A DNA stretch of 64,000 nucleotides from Molanna angustata. Its lineage: Eukaryota > Arthropoda > Insecta > Trichoptera > Molannidae. Location of the stretch: the NCBI GenBank assembly GCA_963576475.1, contig OY754986.1, positions 11,631,321 through 11,695,320 of the forward strand, read 5' to 3'. The translations under genes and the position numbers were made by a program. The notes beneath the pieces were generated by a model. The model was not told where the DNA came from and searched no databases. It saw nothing but the letters and a program-made list of their open reading frames with translations. Positions 43,492-55,510 of this stretch are shown here, in pieces; the first letter of the stretch is position 1, and every line of letters begins with the position of its first letter.

Positions 43492-44147
43492 TGGACATTT
43501 TAAATGTCATTTGTCATACATCGTCCAGCAAAATGCAAATCGTTTAGGAGAGCGTTTATAGTGTTTTGCCGTGCAAATTTTCATCTCTCCCAGCACACGG
43601 TGACACGGTGTATTTTATTTGTATTCTTATATATATGAATCATTCTTATATATATTAGAATCGTATTTGCACATAGGTCTATTAGTTAGATTTTATTTTC
43701 AGTAATTCGTAGACAACAAATCACTAAGCTATTCCAAGTTAACGGGAGGTGATACAGTCGAGACCTTTAGTGAGAACATGCGTACAACATATAAATACAC
43801 ATTGTTGGTCCTAACTCGATTTTGCAAAAAAATGTCAGATACGACAGTTAGTCAGCAGAGGGACGACATGTGTCTTTTTAGGTTATAATTTCATCGAGTA
43901 AACAATGCTCTCTGACCTTTTATTGGAAACTTTTGAATGATATTTTTCTTAAATTAACCTCTTTGTGAATGTATATTGTTACCATATTTAACTTCAACTG
44001 ACATAACAGTCTTGATTTAAATTGTTGTGTAATTAAGGTGCTAGGTATGAACCAATAGTTTTTTGTCCTGGTGTGGTTTTCTACTAGGTACTACTGCAAG
44101 ATTACATGGTAAATTCTTAATACATTCTTTGCTTGCCTTAATCTAAA
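43492..44147. other. No recognisable gene
   Basis: AT-rich with no credible ORF. A family A-like piece may extend through 43200-43370 (CAATTTCTCAACAGGTG, TAGAGAGTGTATATT). Confidence 0.35.
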
Positions 44148-44312
44148 AAAAATAATAATAAACACTTCTTTGCACCCTGCGCAAGTGGCGAATTTATTGC
44201 CGTCAGGCAATTTCTTCCAACTAACCAGTGTTTCCAGCCCAGAGAAGCAATATTTGCGTGAGAAATAAATTTCTCCTCTGTTAGGAATCTAACCCAGGAC
44301 GCCCGCAAAAAT
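44148..44312 (-). mobile_element. SINE family 1
   Basis: Reverse copy of 59926-60137: AACACTTCTTTGCACCCTGC, CCAACTAACCAGTGTTTCCA, AGGACGCCCGC. The B-box region is decayed. Confidence 0.7.
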
Positions 44313-44959
44313 GAATAAATAAGTACTCGATTATAATCCAATCGTACTCTTTCTCTACATTTAATCACAGAAATTTGTTGATATGAACGTTACGTACGAA
44401 ATAGTAATTAATTGTTGTATAAATTATTATTAGCATTCTATTAATTTAGCCTCAAAGATTGCTAAAATCTGAAGCTGATCTTAATTTTACTGTTATCAAC
44501 TTCATGAATATCCTAGCATTTTTCGCGTTTAATATCTGCTTCGAAAGCTCTTCGATCTTGGTATAAATGAGCTGTGGTGTAATATAAGGTCTAGTTTTAG
44601 GATCCGCCATGTTTTGATGTTGTCTGCTGACGCCCATTCTCAATCTGCTCAGTGGCCCATATTTAGTAAAGGTTTTTGAGTTTTCTAGGTCCCTCACAGG
44701 TTTAAATCGCAATCAATCGAAGCGTGCAGGGTCCAAATAAAAAAAATCTATTGTTCCTTACTTGAACATTTACCACTATAGATGGGTCAAGTAAAAACGT
44801 GAAAAAGGAACGAGTTGATCCCTTTGATAGCGTAAATAAATACCTTAGATTTGTAAAATAAATTACTGTCGGGGACCTACGCAATATCCGGAGGCCAAAT
44901 TGGGTGTATCTCGAGTGAAATTGTACTGCGTTTCCTGGAGATAATGATTGTCCATCCGG

Positions 44960-45245
44960 GACTTTATACCAATGACAATATTTTCATAACATTATTATAG
45001 GAAATAAACATAATGGACCAAATTAAAGAAAATACATACAATGATTTCCGTGACAATGTTTTTGTGTGTGTGGTGTATTGTGAAAACTTTTGTCCTCTGG
45101 TAATCTTATATTTGTTTAAGAATCTAATAGAAATGTACTTCATAAAAATGCATTTAGAGATTGTCAATCTTTCAAGAAGACAAAATGAACAATTACTATG
45201 GCGGAGAGTTTAGTGTTAGCTACAACCCACTCTTTTTGGTCTTTT
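44960..45245 (+). repeat. Family A, 3' part
   Basis: Ends GAGAGTTTAGTGTTAGCTAC, AACCCACTCTTTTTGG like 58060-58118. A 66-codon frame inside is probably accidental. Confidence 0.45.
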
Positions 45246-45769
45246 TTTATTTTCTTCTGTTATTTTTATATTCTGATTTTTTTTTTCATGTCATAATCTT
45301 ATGACCAGAGTTTACATTGTATTGTATGTTGACATCAACTCTGGTTGGTTGGAATAAATTGCCATTTGGCAATAAACTGGCCAGTGTAAAAATTATGTGA
45401 ACAAGAAAATACAAATAAATGAAATTGTGATCTTGTAATAAATGCTTGGAGCCCTCAAGAAGATATCGTCAAAATAGTTCTTGTCATAAGTAGGTATATG
45501 TAAAGGAATATAATTTTTTCTACATACGAAACCTTTTGTGATATTAACCTATGAGTTTTGTGCTATGAATTTTGTAGTATTATTCGTCTGTGGAAATATT
45601 GCGATGATAATTCAGACATAACATTTGTCCCTTTAATTGGGAATTGGGACCAGTACCTATGCCAGAACTTGTTATGTTATCAGAGTACCAAAATAAAATG
45701 ATTGTTGCAGAGTAGAGGACGACAGATTTTGGACGGTAACGGAAAAATCGCAAAACTATTGCCCAACTG

Positions 45770-47095
45770 CTGATTTGTTCAAGAGAATTTATTTATCTTT
45801 ATTTCATGTTTTATCCAACTTTGTCAAAAAACACCAACTTAGACGATTTTTCTAATAGAATTTTTTTCTCTTAATAGATAGACAAAGTTATAAATCAAGA
45901 TCTGCGATATTTTGTATGGCCTGATCTACATTATTCGTGGTTTTCCAATTAAGGGGCTTCGCACCATGTATGTTATGAATATGGACTAACCCAGAATTCG
46001 GAGTCTGTGTATCCATCTTCCAGAGATGCACAGAGTCCAAAATTTCAGAAAACAAAATTTTCGGTCTTGTAAACTTTTACGCTTTTATGAATTTTTAATT
46101 TTTGTTCCAGTCAGGGGTTTTGAAATTTAAATTTTTTATTTAATTTTTCCATAATACTTCAAAAACCATAAAAGCTAGAACGCTGAAACTATGTATTAAT
46201 AAGAACAAATACAATATCTCAATTTCGTTACCATGAAACAGTTCCAGGGTTTCTCAAATATTTTTTACATAGATTTTTTTTTTATATTACCATTTTTTCG
46301 AATAAGTAACTTAAAATGCTGAAACATCACAACTAGATACTTTATTTTTTTATAAAAAAACACACATTATAGCAGTATATATCAAACTTATCTTAACAAT
46401 TTTGTAAAATTTGAATTTAGTGACGAGATAATTTCATACAACTTGAAAGGTAGTATACATAACACATTATCTATGGGGTATCAATTGGTAGATTTTTTTA
46501 CATACATACATATCATCGAACTGTTAACATATTCGAGGTAGGAAAAAAGGACCAACCTCCACACTATCATATACTGACATAAATGTTTTGTATAGAAAAA
46601 ATAAAATATCTTAAAATATTCAATAATCTGGATTTAAGGGTTTTTAGTTTGGTACATATTAACGTGCGTCAAACCTATCCTAACATACGCCATTGAATCC
46701 AGAGCTGTTATATGGTCCATACTAAACAACTCCTGCGCACCAGCAAAAGTCTTCGTGATAGAGTGAGAAATACAGAGATCCGAAGAATCTGTGAAGCTGA
46801 GGACATCGTAAGATGGGGGCGCCAAAGAAGAAGGTACTGGAACGAACACGTCAGTCGCATGTCCGAAGGTAGGATCCAAAAGATAGCCCGAGACAACGTA
46901 CCGGAGAGGGGTCTTAACCACGAAGACGCCCACCAAAATGATGGCGAGATAGTTGGCAGTCCACATCACAGGAGGCTGAAAATGCAGCATAAAACAGACC
47001 CTGGGCCTAATGAAAGAAAAAGATGACATATGCTTCAACTATACATACTTTTGTTTTCATATAGTTGGGTCTCATCTGTTACATGCAACTAGTGC
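45770..47095 (-). repeat. Family B, reverse, split by an RTE fragment
   Basis: Reverse of 14720-16345. GATTTGTTCAAGAGAAT (45773-45789) is the distal end, and CATCTGTTACATGCAACTAG (47073-47092) is the start. It is broken at about 46650-47030 by the RTE fragment. Confidence 0.6.
46669..47030 (+). pseudogene. RTE-type RT C-terminal fragment
   Basis: It begins with PILTYAIES-like residues, matching the conserved 'PVLTYASETW' of RTEs. After a shift, the frame from 46712 has SLRDRVRNTEIRRICEAEDI, VRWGRQRRRYWNEHVSRMSE and a stop at 47024. It lies inside family B. The frame is mostly intact but lacks the palm. Confidence 0.7.
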
Positions 47096-47099
47096 TAGC

Positions 47100-47455
47100 A
47101 ATATATAAAAATATGATGGCCAAAATCTATTTTTATTGTTTAGTTCAATTTTTCCTTCTTCTTTTTTTTGCTTTATCTTTTTAGTTCAACTTTTGTTTTA
47201 TTTTTGTTCTCCTACATACATACATACGTGTATTTTAAACTTTATTGTTAACTGTGCAAAGTAATGTCTTTTTTGTTATTATATGAATGCTCAGGAGACG
47301 TTGATTGTACCTACCAAACTATGCACAATAGCCATGCGGGAGATAGGTACCTGTTATTGGAGCACTGAAGATTCTTATGTTTTTGTATCATGATTTCTTT
47401 GTTTGTGTTGTTCAGTGTTCTGTTGGTGTCTCTGTATATTAAATAAATAAATTAA
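47100..47455. other. LINE-like 3' UTR, no gene
   Basis: T-rich DNA ending in TTAAATAAATAAATTAATAA at about 47436-47456, like a LINE tail. The next stretch to 47920 has no recognisable gene. Confidence 0.35.
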
Positions 47456-47924
47456 TAAATATTCGCATTTTCATGTGCCTTCCAAAATTTATCGTTCTCT
47501 AGATCCATACTTTCGTATGTAAGTAGTAAACTAAAATAGTCACTGGTCACCCCTGATACAGTTGTTGGACTGCCCTTGTGCGTTGGTATCTATTATAGGA
47601 TAAAAATATGCTCGTTGTTTTATAAATAGAAACAAGGGCTAATATTAATATATTTTATCACAAAACATATTAGATTTTATGGTTAAATTGGCGCCTTGTA
47701 CTATCAATAGCCGCAGAGGCGAACCCAGAAGTTGAAGACGCCCCGGGCAAAGAAAATTGACACCACTGATACGATTGATACATTTAAATTAAAATGAGGT
47801 ATTGATCTAAATAGTTCTTACTTTTGAACACGACATGTCAATTTAGATCATTATTTGCAGAGTTTATTTACTGGAACTGTAGTGATTTTTACACCATTTT
47901 CTTTAACTTCACGTGTCTGTCTTT

Positions 47925-48055
47925 ACTTTTTTGATTTTTAACTAACTTCCAGATAACTAACTTCAATCGATTTTTAACTAAATTCCAGATAACCAACTTC
48001 AATCGATTTTTGACTAATTTCCAGATAACCAACTTCAATCGATTTTTAACAATTT
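47925..48055. repeat. 36-bp tandem repeat, about 3.5 copies
   Basis: Unit: GATTTTTAACTAACTTCCAG followed by ATAACCAACTTCAATC. It gives a 12-residue repeat on the minus strand (KNRLKLVIWNLV), which is a by-product. Confidence 0.85.
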
Positions 48056-48334
48056 CATACAAACATACATTACATAATTTCATAATAGATTATGTATGTT
48101 CTGTATTTGAATTTGTTTGCTGTATAAAACAACTGCGTTTTTCATTACGTACAATTATCGTGCTTTTAAATTAAATCAGAAAATTATTTTTAATTTTTAA
48201 TGAATTTTTATCGATTTAATTTTGTAAGTTTTTATTTTTCACTGTCGCTGATTTAGCATTCCGTTTACTTAAATTAATTTTATGTAGCTTTAATTATATA
48301 GAAATATAGTATATATTATATTGGTATATTTAAT

Positions 48335-48430
48335 AGGCGATGGATGTATGCCAAGATAGAAATATGTGGCGTTCGGTTCTCTCTGCCTACCCCGTGAGGG
48401 ACATGGCGTGATGGTTTGTATGTAAGTATG
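48335..48430 (+). pseudogene. RTE 3' tail
   Basis: Contains ATGTGGCGTTCGGTTCTCTC, TGCCTACCCCGTGAGGG, GGCGTGATGG and a (TATG)-like end. Only the last roughly 30 codons and the tail of an RTE remain. Confidence 0.65.
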
Positions 48431-48529
48431 TTTGAATATTTAACAGGACATCAGTTCGATAAAAGTAGACAGCACGAAGAGTATTTCACGAAACCTTCTA
48501 GATTAGCAATCTCGGCAGAATATCTTGGT

Positions 48530-49020
48530 ATTTCTTCTTTGTCACTAGGCAATATCATAATAATTGTTCTTTGTCACTAGGCAATATCATAAAAATTGTT
48601 CTTCTTCACTAGGCAATATCATAAAAATTGTTTTTTGTCACTACGCAATATCATAATTGTTTTTCATCTCTGCCTACCCCAAGTAGGGATACGGCGTGAT
48701 GGTATGTAATGTAATGTAATCACTAGGCACGATTATAAAAAATGTTCTTTGTCACTATGCACTATTATAACTTTGTCGCTAGGCAATATTATAACAATTG
48801 TTCTTTGTCGCTATGCAACAACATAACAATTGTGCTTTGTCACAAGGCAATATAACAATAATTGTTCTTTGTCACTAGGCAATATCATAAAAACTGTGTT
48901 TTGTCACTAGGCAATATCATAACAATTGTTCTTTGTCGCTAGGCAATAGCATAACAATTGTGCTTTATCACAAGGCAATATAACAATTCTTCTTTGTCAC
49001 TAGGCAATAGCATAACAAGT
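48530..49020. repeat. 32-bp tandem array, about 14 units
   Basis: Unit: TTCTTTGTCACTAGGCAATA followed by TCATAAAAATTG, with variants (CGCTAGG, CACAAGG). It is interrupted at 48663-48719 by a foreign RTE tail. Confidence 0.9.
48663..48719 (+). pseudogene. RTE tail inserted in the 32-bp array
   Basis: CATCTCTGCCTACCCCAAGT, GATACGGCGTGATGG then (TATG/TAATG)n. It is just the terminal 40 bp plus tail of an RTE, an extreme 5' truncation. Confidence 0.75.
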
Positions 49021-50044
49021 GTAACCATGGACAAGTCTCTGGTAAACCATATTGATTGTTTCGCTAATCTATAGTTAAAGTGCGATATTTAATTGATTTA
49101 CATTATTGTTCATCATTATTGTCACACTAATTGAATATTACGTATTCCTTTTATAATTCTATCAATCATTTATAACAAATTAATTACATAATTAACCTTA
49201 TGTAATATTTATATTCTTGAATCAAATCTGACTTGAAAAAGATCTGCGAAAATAAATCTTTGTATTTTAAACACAGTAAGAAGGATGGTCAAAGAAAGGC
49301 TTTTGATAGAGAAAAATAGTAATCATTACGAAAGGCCAACACCCAGCAGTGGAAAAAAGGCTGACAAAGAAAGAAGAAGCGTGTATGTCCTTTATGCGCT
49401 TTGAGCCAACTGATTGTGATGAAACTTTGGTGATTTGTTTAGCACATGCGTAAGAAGAAATATAACAAAATAACAACCGTCTTCACCTTTCGTGAAGTTG
49501 GTATCTCTTATAACTACTATAAATATTTTTACAGCTTACGACGATGTAATATCACTGCTTATGTTATTCCAGCACGAGTGAATGGGAATGGCAAAATTGA
49601 TACTAGTATACCCGTATTCATTGACAAATACGAGTATTAAGGAAGCCTTGGGCCTACTTTCTTTTTTATATTCACAGTGTACCTTAGTGTTAAGGAGCCC
49701 TCGAGTAAAGTCAATACCCCAAGAAAAGCATACATAGATACTGATGACATTTTTCGTTAAGCAAAGATATTTGTTTCCCCGTTACTTTTGGAAACTCAAC
49801 AAATGTTGAAATATTTTGTAAGTTAGGAATTCAAGAAGCAAATATTTTAATTTTTCATGATTTTATTGGCTAGGTACCCTATCGGAAAACAATACGATAT
49901 ATTTATTTAAATATATTCTATAGAATAAATTAGTGTATTCTTCACTCGCTCTATCGTTTGTATTGAAAATCTTCTGTCTACGTTCACTATAGAAGGAATA
50001 TGCGCACCTTCAAAGTTGCAGAATGCGCATACCTAGAACTTACA
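49021..50044. other. No intact gene; RTE-like tail near 49330
   Basis: At about 49330-49370, GGCCAACACCCAGCAGTGGA and AAAGGCTGACAAAG resemble the common RTE-type 3' tail of Lepidoptera. After it, GATGAAACTTTGGTGA (49419-49434) is shared with 7567-7582. The remainder is featureless to me. Confidence 0.4.
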
Positions 50045-50757
50045 AACTGTATGACCCGAATGCACAGTCCTAGGTACCTAAATACTAACTCCTAAACTCA
50101 CTTGAGTATTTAGTATTCTTAAGTTAGCAATTGCGTTGCAGAGACGTCCCGAATTAAATACTAAATACTACGCGAAAACTTAAGGTCGATGGCGTAGAAT
50201 TTCACATTATTGTGAACGAAGAAAAGAGATAGAAAGTTTTATATGGGCTTTGAAAGCTATCTATTTTTTTTCTGACGTTTGAGGTTTAAAATATTTTATC
50301 GCTATAACAACACAAACATATGTAACCAACTTCACACTTCACACTGACAGCTCGATGTCACGATTTTTCTGAAATTCCACCGAATTTTCGGCATCTCGTA
50401 TGGATCGCTGAATACTCTGTTTGGTATTTGATTTGAGAAAATTACCAAATACATATTCAACGAAGCTGATAAAATCATCATCCACCGAAAAAATCTCGTA
50501 TTTTAGTATTAAACCACTCGTAAGGTTCCTCGCTATCAACCTTACTTTTTGACAATTCGCAAATGTTGGTTTATGCTGATGCGCATGCGCTAAGTATTTA
50601 GATTGTCTGTGCAATGCAATTCTCATAGAAAAACGTCGTAGCATCCTCCAGTTAGGAAGCCACGTGATCTTCTAACATAAGTGAGTGACGGTGCAATGAA
50701 AACATGGTCAGTGTTTAGAATTTAGTATTTAGGTAGGACTCTGCATTCTGACCTATA
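50045..50757. mobile_element. Inverted-repeat MITE, about 710 bp (PIF/Harbinger-like?)
   Basis: The ends are imperfect inverted repeats: GACCCGAATGCACAGTCCTA at the left, against GGTCAGAATGCAGAGTCCTA from the right. Both are followed by CCTAAATACTAA. A 101-codon minus-strand frame (50339-50644) lies inside. I do not recognise it, so it may be a leftover or chance. No clear target duplication. Confidence 0.5.
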
Positions 50758-50814
50758 TGTGAATAACAAAATGTCAAGGAATATAAACCATCGTCATCAT
50801 TATCAATAGCTCCA

Positions 50815-51500
50815 CAGCCCGTTGCGAGCTTTGGCCTCATCCAGCATTCCTCGCCATCGCCCTCTATCCTGGCATGTACCCCTCCAGTCCCTTGCACCAA
50901 CAGCCTCCACATCCCGCTGCACACCATCCAGCCATCGGAGCTTGGGTCTACCCACTTTCATCCCCCCATTCTTTCCACTCTTTCATCTCCCCATTTTTTC
51001 CACGTGTCTTGTCCATCGCAGCCTCCCTATTTTTATCACCTTTATAACGTTGAGATTACTATACATATCTATCTGTAGATGTCGTCTTTGTGTCGTATTC
51101 TCCAAGCCCCGTTTACCTGTATAGGTCCGAATATCTTTCTGAGTATTTTTCTCTCGAACACTAGTAGAGACGTAGAATATCCAGCATTCAGAACCACAAG
51201 ATAGTATGGGGCGTTGCAACGATTTTTAAATTGTGACTCGTCGTTTTTCTAGACATCCTCCGAGATGCCATATGTCTTCTCAAACCAAAGAAGCATCTGT
51301 TTGCCATATATATCCAGCGCTTAATTTCAGTGGATGTGTCATTTACATTAGTCACAATCGATCTCATGTAGGTGAAAATTTCAACAGATTCTATTTTGTG
51401 GGCGCTTATGCTGATTGTTGTTGGGTCATAGTTGTTATTGACAGTCTTTGTGACTGGCATATTTTTTGTTCTTACTGGCGTTAATGCAAAGTCCCATTAG
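50815..51500 (-). pseudogene. RTE-type RT C-terminal region, decayed
   Basis: On the minus strand, fragments in several frames follow the RTE order. First a YMRSIVTNVNDTSTEIKRWI-like segment ('YLGS-V---G---EI--RI'), then FFGLRRHM, SCGSECW, and RLRWTRHVEKMGR. At the end, WLDGVQRDVEAVGARDWRG, RWRGMLDEAKARNGLWSY and a stop at about 50806-50815. Several frameshifts and stops are present. The last part is the best preserved. Confidence 0.7.
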
Positions 51501-52495
51501 CAGCTCTTTCTAACTCAACATATTCCTCCATCATCGCCTTTTGTTATATACCAAACACCTAATGAAATTCTAAAGAATTCATCACAGTTATATGTGATGA
51601 TGCACTCTGAATAACAAAATCGCCTTCAAGGTTTCCTTAATTCAAGGTATCTTAAAGGCTCAAGACTTTCTTAAGATTTTTCCCTGAATACGGATGAAAT
51701 TATGAATCCGTTAAAATTGTTTCACGTTCCACTTTGTAGAACGAACTATCGGAAGTTTTCAACTATCCCTCGAATTTGTCGACAGTATAATGAAAGTTTT
51801 AGTGATAAAGACATATTTTTCCTTTCTTTTAATCAATTCCGAGAGAGGGTTAGGTGCGAGTGCGGACGGATATCATAATGACGAAAGGTTTGTGACATAT
51901 CATCAGCTGCTCTAACTCTCACATTCCTACACTTACCTATTTCTATTCCTATAGTTCCTCCCCCATCTTCGTCATTATCTTTGTTTATTTTGTCATATAT
52001 ATATTTTTTTTAACTCATATTTTTTTTAGTTTTTAGTATATAATATTAATCTTTTTTCAGAATCAACTGTAAATACATACTTTGTGGACAGTTTTTTTGG
52101 CCTTGATAATTAACTCATTGTTTTATGTTCATATTAGTTAATAATGTTGTTATTGTCCCAAATAAACTAAATAAATAAATTGATTGAATTGTTCAGTTGA
52201 AACTAAATATAAGTGGAAAAAAATCCAGCTGTGCGTTGTTTTATCTATTTTGTACGATAGCGTTGACATAAATAGCCGAACGTCACTTAATATAGTTTTA
52301 TCAAAACATTATTGTTGGCAAATAAAACAATAAAATGTATATTTCTAAGATAAACTCTGTGTCCTGACCCCCCTGGGCTTATCGAAATACAAATATTTTC
52401 ACTAAATTATCCACTAGGTGTCATCAGCACGTGTTTCCGACCGTATTGTTTTTATCAAAAGTATTTTATTCAATTATTCTAAGTTTTTTTTTTTT
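51501..52495. other. LINE-like 3' UTR and unique DNA, no gene
   Basis: The stretch to about 52180 ends in CCAAATAAACTAAATAAATA, a LINE-type tail. The rest shows nothing recognisable. Confidence 0.35.
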
Positions 52496-52499
52496 TTAA

Positions 52500-52998
52500 C
52501 ATGTCTACGTAGGGGACGCCAGCTATTAGGATTTGGGTCTATTTTACTCTTCCGAAGAAGCGCACTACGTAGCGTTGGGAGGGGTTTGCAATCTAGAAAA
52601 GAGTTGATTAATTCGGATTTTAAAAAGACCCGGGTTGTACTAAGGTGGAAACACAGAATTCGGAAGATCGTTCCACAGTCGGGCTGCTGTATTAATAAAG
52701 GAGTTCGAGAAGCGACTTGTTCGTATATGTTGAAGGTCCACTGTGAATGGATGCTGCGATTGAGTGAAGCGAGTGACTCTGTTGCGAGTGGGTGGAGGAG
52801 GGACCAAAGATGAAAGTTCTTCTGAGCAATTCCCGTGGTAGTATCTATAGAATAAACTTAAAATACCGACTCTGCGTCTGTGTTCTAGTGATTGCAATCC
52901 ATCAGTCAGTGATGGATCATCAATCAGACGTATAGCACGCCTTTGGACAGCGTCGAGGGTATTCAGTAGGTATTGGGGGGCGCCACTCCAGAGGTGTA
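52500..52998 (-). pseudogene. Jockey/CR1-like LINE ORF2 C-terminus
   Basis: On the minus strand from 52998: IHLWSGAPQYLLNTLDAVQR, RAIRLIDDPSLTDGLQSLEH and RRVGILSLFYRYYHGNCSEE. Then VTRFTQSQHPFTVDLQHIRT, SRFSNSFINTAARLWNDLP and a short tail. This order (LDAVQRRAIRL, SLEHRR..., 'R---F--SF----A-LWN-LP') is typical of the C-terminal third of such RTs. About 150 codons are intact; both ends are truncated. A T11 run (52488-52498) marks the poly(A) tail. Confidence 0.85.
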
Positions 52999-53129
52999 TC
53001 GACTATTTACCGTTTGCATTTTAAACCTTACTAAGATGTGTGTCTATTGTCTATATCTATTTACGTTAATTCATAACCTAACCTACGTAACATTTTATAT
53101 TTTTAAAGTGTGAATTTTGATTAAGTAAC

Positions 53130-53300
53130 TCTAACTGCCGATGGCGATAGTACCTATGTATAGTTGACAAATTAATACCAAACATAGACCCTTAAATACA
53201 AATTATTAAATATGTTAAGATATTTCGTTTTCTATACAAAATATGTATGTCAAGATAGGATAGTGTGGAGGCCAGTCCTTTCTTCCTACCCCGAATATTT
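53130..53300 (+). repeat. Family B fragment
   Basis: CTAACTGCCGATGGCGATAG and TCAAGATAGGATAGTGTGGAGG match the first 200 bp of family B. Confidence 0.5.
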
Positions 53301-53369
53301 AAGCAGCTCCTTGGCAGAGGCGTACCTAGAACCTTCGGACTAGGTAAACCCTGATCGAAAAGATTACAT

Positions 53370-54212
53370 GAAAATTCTTCGAAACACAATTGTTCGAATG
53401 CGCAATTGTACGAATAACAATTTTTCGAAAATCAGTTATCAGAATGACAATTGTCCGAAAGCAAATTATTCGAACTAACATTTGTTGGAAAACCAATTAA
53501 CCGAATTTAATATAATTTTGTGTCATTATGTTGCCTCCTTTGACATATTTGTTGCCAGTAAAATATATTCGATGAAGACTATTATTACTTGTTGTATTAT
53601 TATTGGGTACGTATGTTTGCACATTTTTGATAACTGATATTTGACAGCGCGGGATAGCCTAGTTTGTACACCAGTTTGTGTTTATCTAGTATTCACACCA
53701 ATTTAGTTATTTTATTTTAATATTATAGTTACTTTTTTCAATATATAATGCAACTGACTCACGCCAGTCGCAATTATAACTACAAACAAACCTAACCAAC
53801 CTATTTTTACCAAAGTTTTGTAGGTTTAGGTTTAAAAAATAGGTGTAAATCCTAGGATATCTGACAGCGCGGTGTGTCGCCATGTTGTTTATTCCATAGA
53901 TTTTTATTATACATAATATACTATGAAGATGTAGTACTCCGTGCAAAAAGTGAGTCATTTGTTTTCGATTCATACAAAATTTGCTAACTACGACATCTAG
54001 TATATTACAATAAAAATCTATGGTTTATTTCTCTCACAATACTACCAACATGACGTCATAAAAATTCGAACAATTGTAAATTCTGAGAATTGTGTGTTCG
54101 GAAAATTGTTTTTCGAAAAAATGTGATTCGAATAATTGCCATTCGTAAAATTGATTTTCGTAAAATTGAGCATTCGAATAATTGTTTTTCGAATAATTTT
54201 CCTGTCACCATC
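53370..54212. mobile_element. Foldback element with TTCGAA-repeat ends
   Basis: Both ends (53370-53510 and 54060-54212) are made of 17-20-bp units around CAATT(G/A)TTCGAA(T/A), in opposite orientation. The left starts GAAAATTCTTCGAAACACAA and the right ends TTGTTTTTCGAATAATTTTC. The inside carries two GACAGCGCGG motifs (53643, 53865) and no ORF. The class is unknown. Confidence 0.65.
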
Positions 54213-54469
54213 GAAAATTGGGTAATGTCGAAAATTTAATAATTATTATTATTATTTGTTCATTTGAGAGGCCATGAAAATATTTTAAAATAACATACCA
54301 AAATAATATTTACATTTGTGGCCCTGTCAATCATCGTATCTACATAAGGTTCAATGTTTGATCTTGTTGTATGCTTTCAATAAAACAGTCAAAAAATAAT
54401 TGGTCTTGAATTTCTTAACATAATATTCATAGGCAAGCCAAGATTTTCGGCTTCTATAAGGAATTCCGC

Positions 54470-54602
54470 TACTGCAGTCCTTGGTATGTACCTATGTATA
54501 GAGATGAAGTATCAGACTATTAAGAGTCCTCGTAGATATTGTGTATCTATACTGTCATACAAGTTGTGCGAAACAATGTCATCAATAATTTCAATTTTAA
54601 AA
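54470..54602 (+). repeat. Family B fragment
   Basis: GATGAAGTATCAGACTATTA, ATACTGTCATACAAGTTGTG and ATTTCAATTTTAA match the 300-450-bp part of family B. It joins family A directly. Confidence 0.45.
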
Positions 54603-55144
54603 CGAGTGGGTTGTGGCTAACACTCAACTCTCCACACCATAGTAAGAGTTAATTTTTTCTTCTTTAAATGTTGAAAATCTCAATATGGTAAAGAATGCTT
54701 ATGTTGGATGAAATATTTTATTCATTCTAAATTTTACTACCAGGAATATAAATTTTCTTACGATAGAATATTTTTATATAAAGATAGACAAACTATAAAT
54801 GCAATATGGTGAAGAATGCTTAAGTTGTATGAAATATTTTAATAAAAGCAGTTAAATTTTGTTTAAAAGAACGTGAGAGCATTTTGAATATTTTGACACG
54901 TGATATCATATGAAGAAATTTTATGATATCTATGAAAAGCTAATCAGTTCTAAGTGTAAGCTATTAATATTCCTATATCAATATGAAATCAAAGAACTGA
55001 ACATTGCCAAACATAAAAAAATCTTTTGTTACATATAAGTTTCATACAAAAATCCATTAAATAAAATATAATTTTCCAAACCGTTGAATATTTTTCTTTT
55101 AACATTGACCAACTTCGCAAGAAAACTATAAAATAAACAAAAAA
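54603..55144 (-). repeat. Family A dispersed repeat
   Basis: Begins AACGAGTGGGTTGTGGCTAA (54602-54621), the complement of the family A 3' end. It extends through TATGGAAAAGCTAATCAG-like sequence at about 54930. ORFs here look accidental. Confidence 0.5.
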
Positions 55145-55510
55145 TAAATTGGCTGCCTTAAAACAGGAATTATTCCTAGTTAGGCAGACAAAGGTAAAAA
55201 GTGGAACACACCCTATATACCTACCACAAAAATGGTTTAATTCATGTATTATATACTTATTCATATATATATATTGTATATATTATTATTTTTTCTTTGT
55301 ATTCATTCAATATTGTTCCAATGTAATCTGTTTTTAAAAAGTAAATAAACAATTATTATTATAATTATGGTTTTTGAGATATATGGAAAAATAAAATGTA
55401 AATTCAAATATTGATAACCCCTGACTGGAGCTAAAATACAAAATTCTGTGTTGAAGATCTAACATAATAATCCAATCTAAGAATAAATACAAACGGTGGA
55501 AGAAGAAAAC
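55145..55510. other. Retroelement-like 3' end and family B piece
   Basis: 55145-55358 ends in GTAAATAAACAATTATTATT like a LINE tail. 55364-55470 (TGGTTTTTGAGATATATGGA, GATAACCCCTGACTGGAGC) is family B. The 46-bp array starts right after it. Confidence 0.4.

Noticed and set aside
47889..48083. Minus-strand ORF with KNRLKLVIWNLV repeats
   Set aside because: By-product of a 36-bp tandem repeat.
50339..50644. 101-codon ORF as a Harbinger accessory (Myb-like) protein
   Set aside because: I could not see a helix-turn-helix or any conserved motif; it is mentioned only as a frame inside the MITE.
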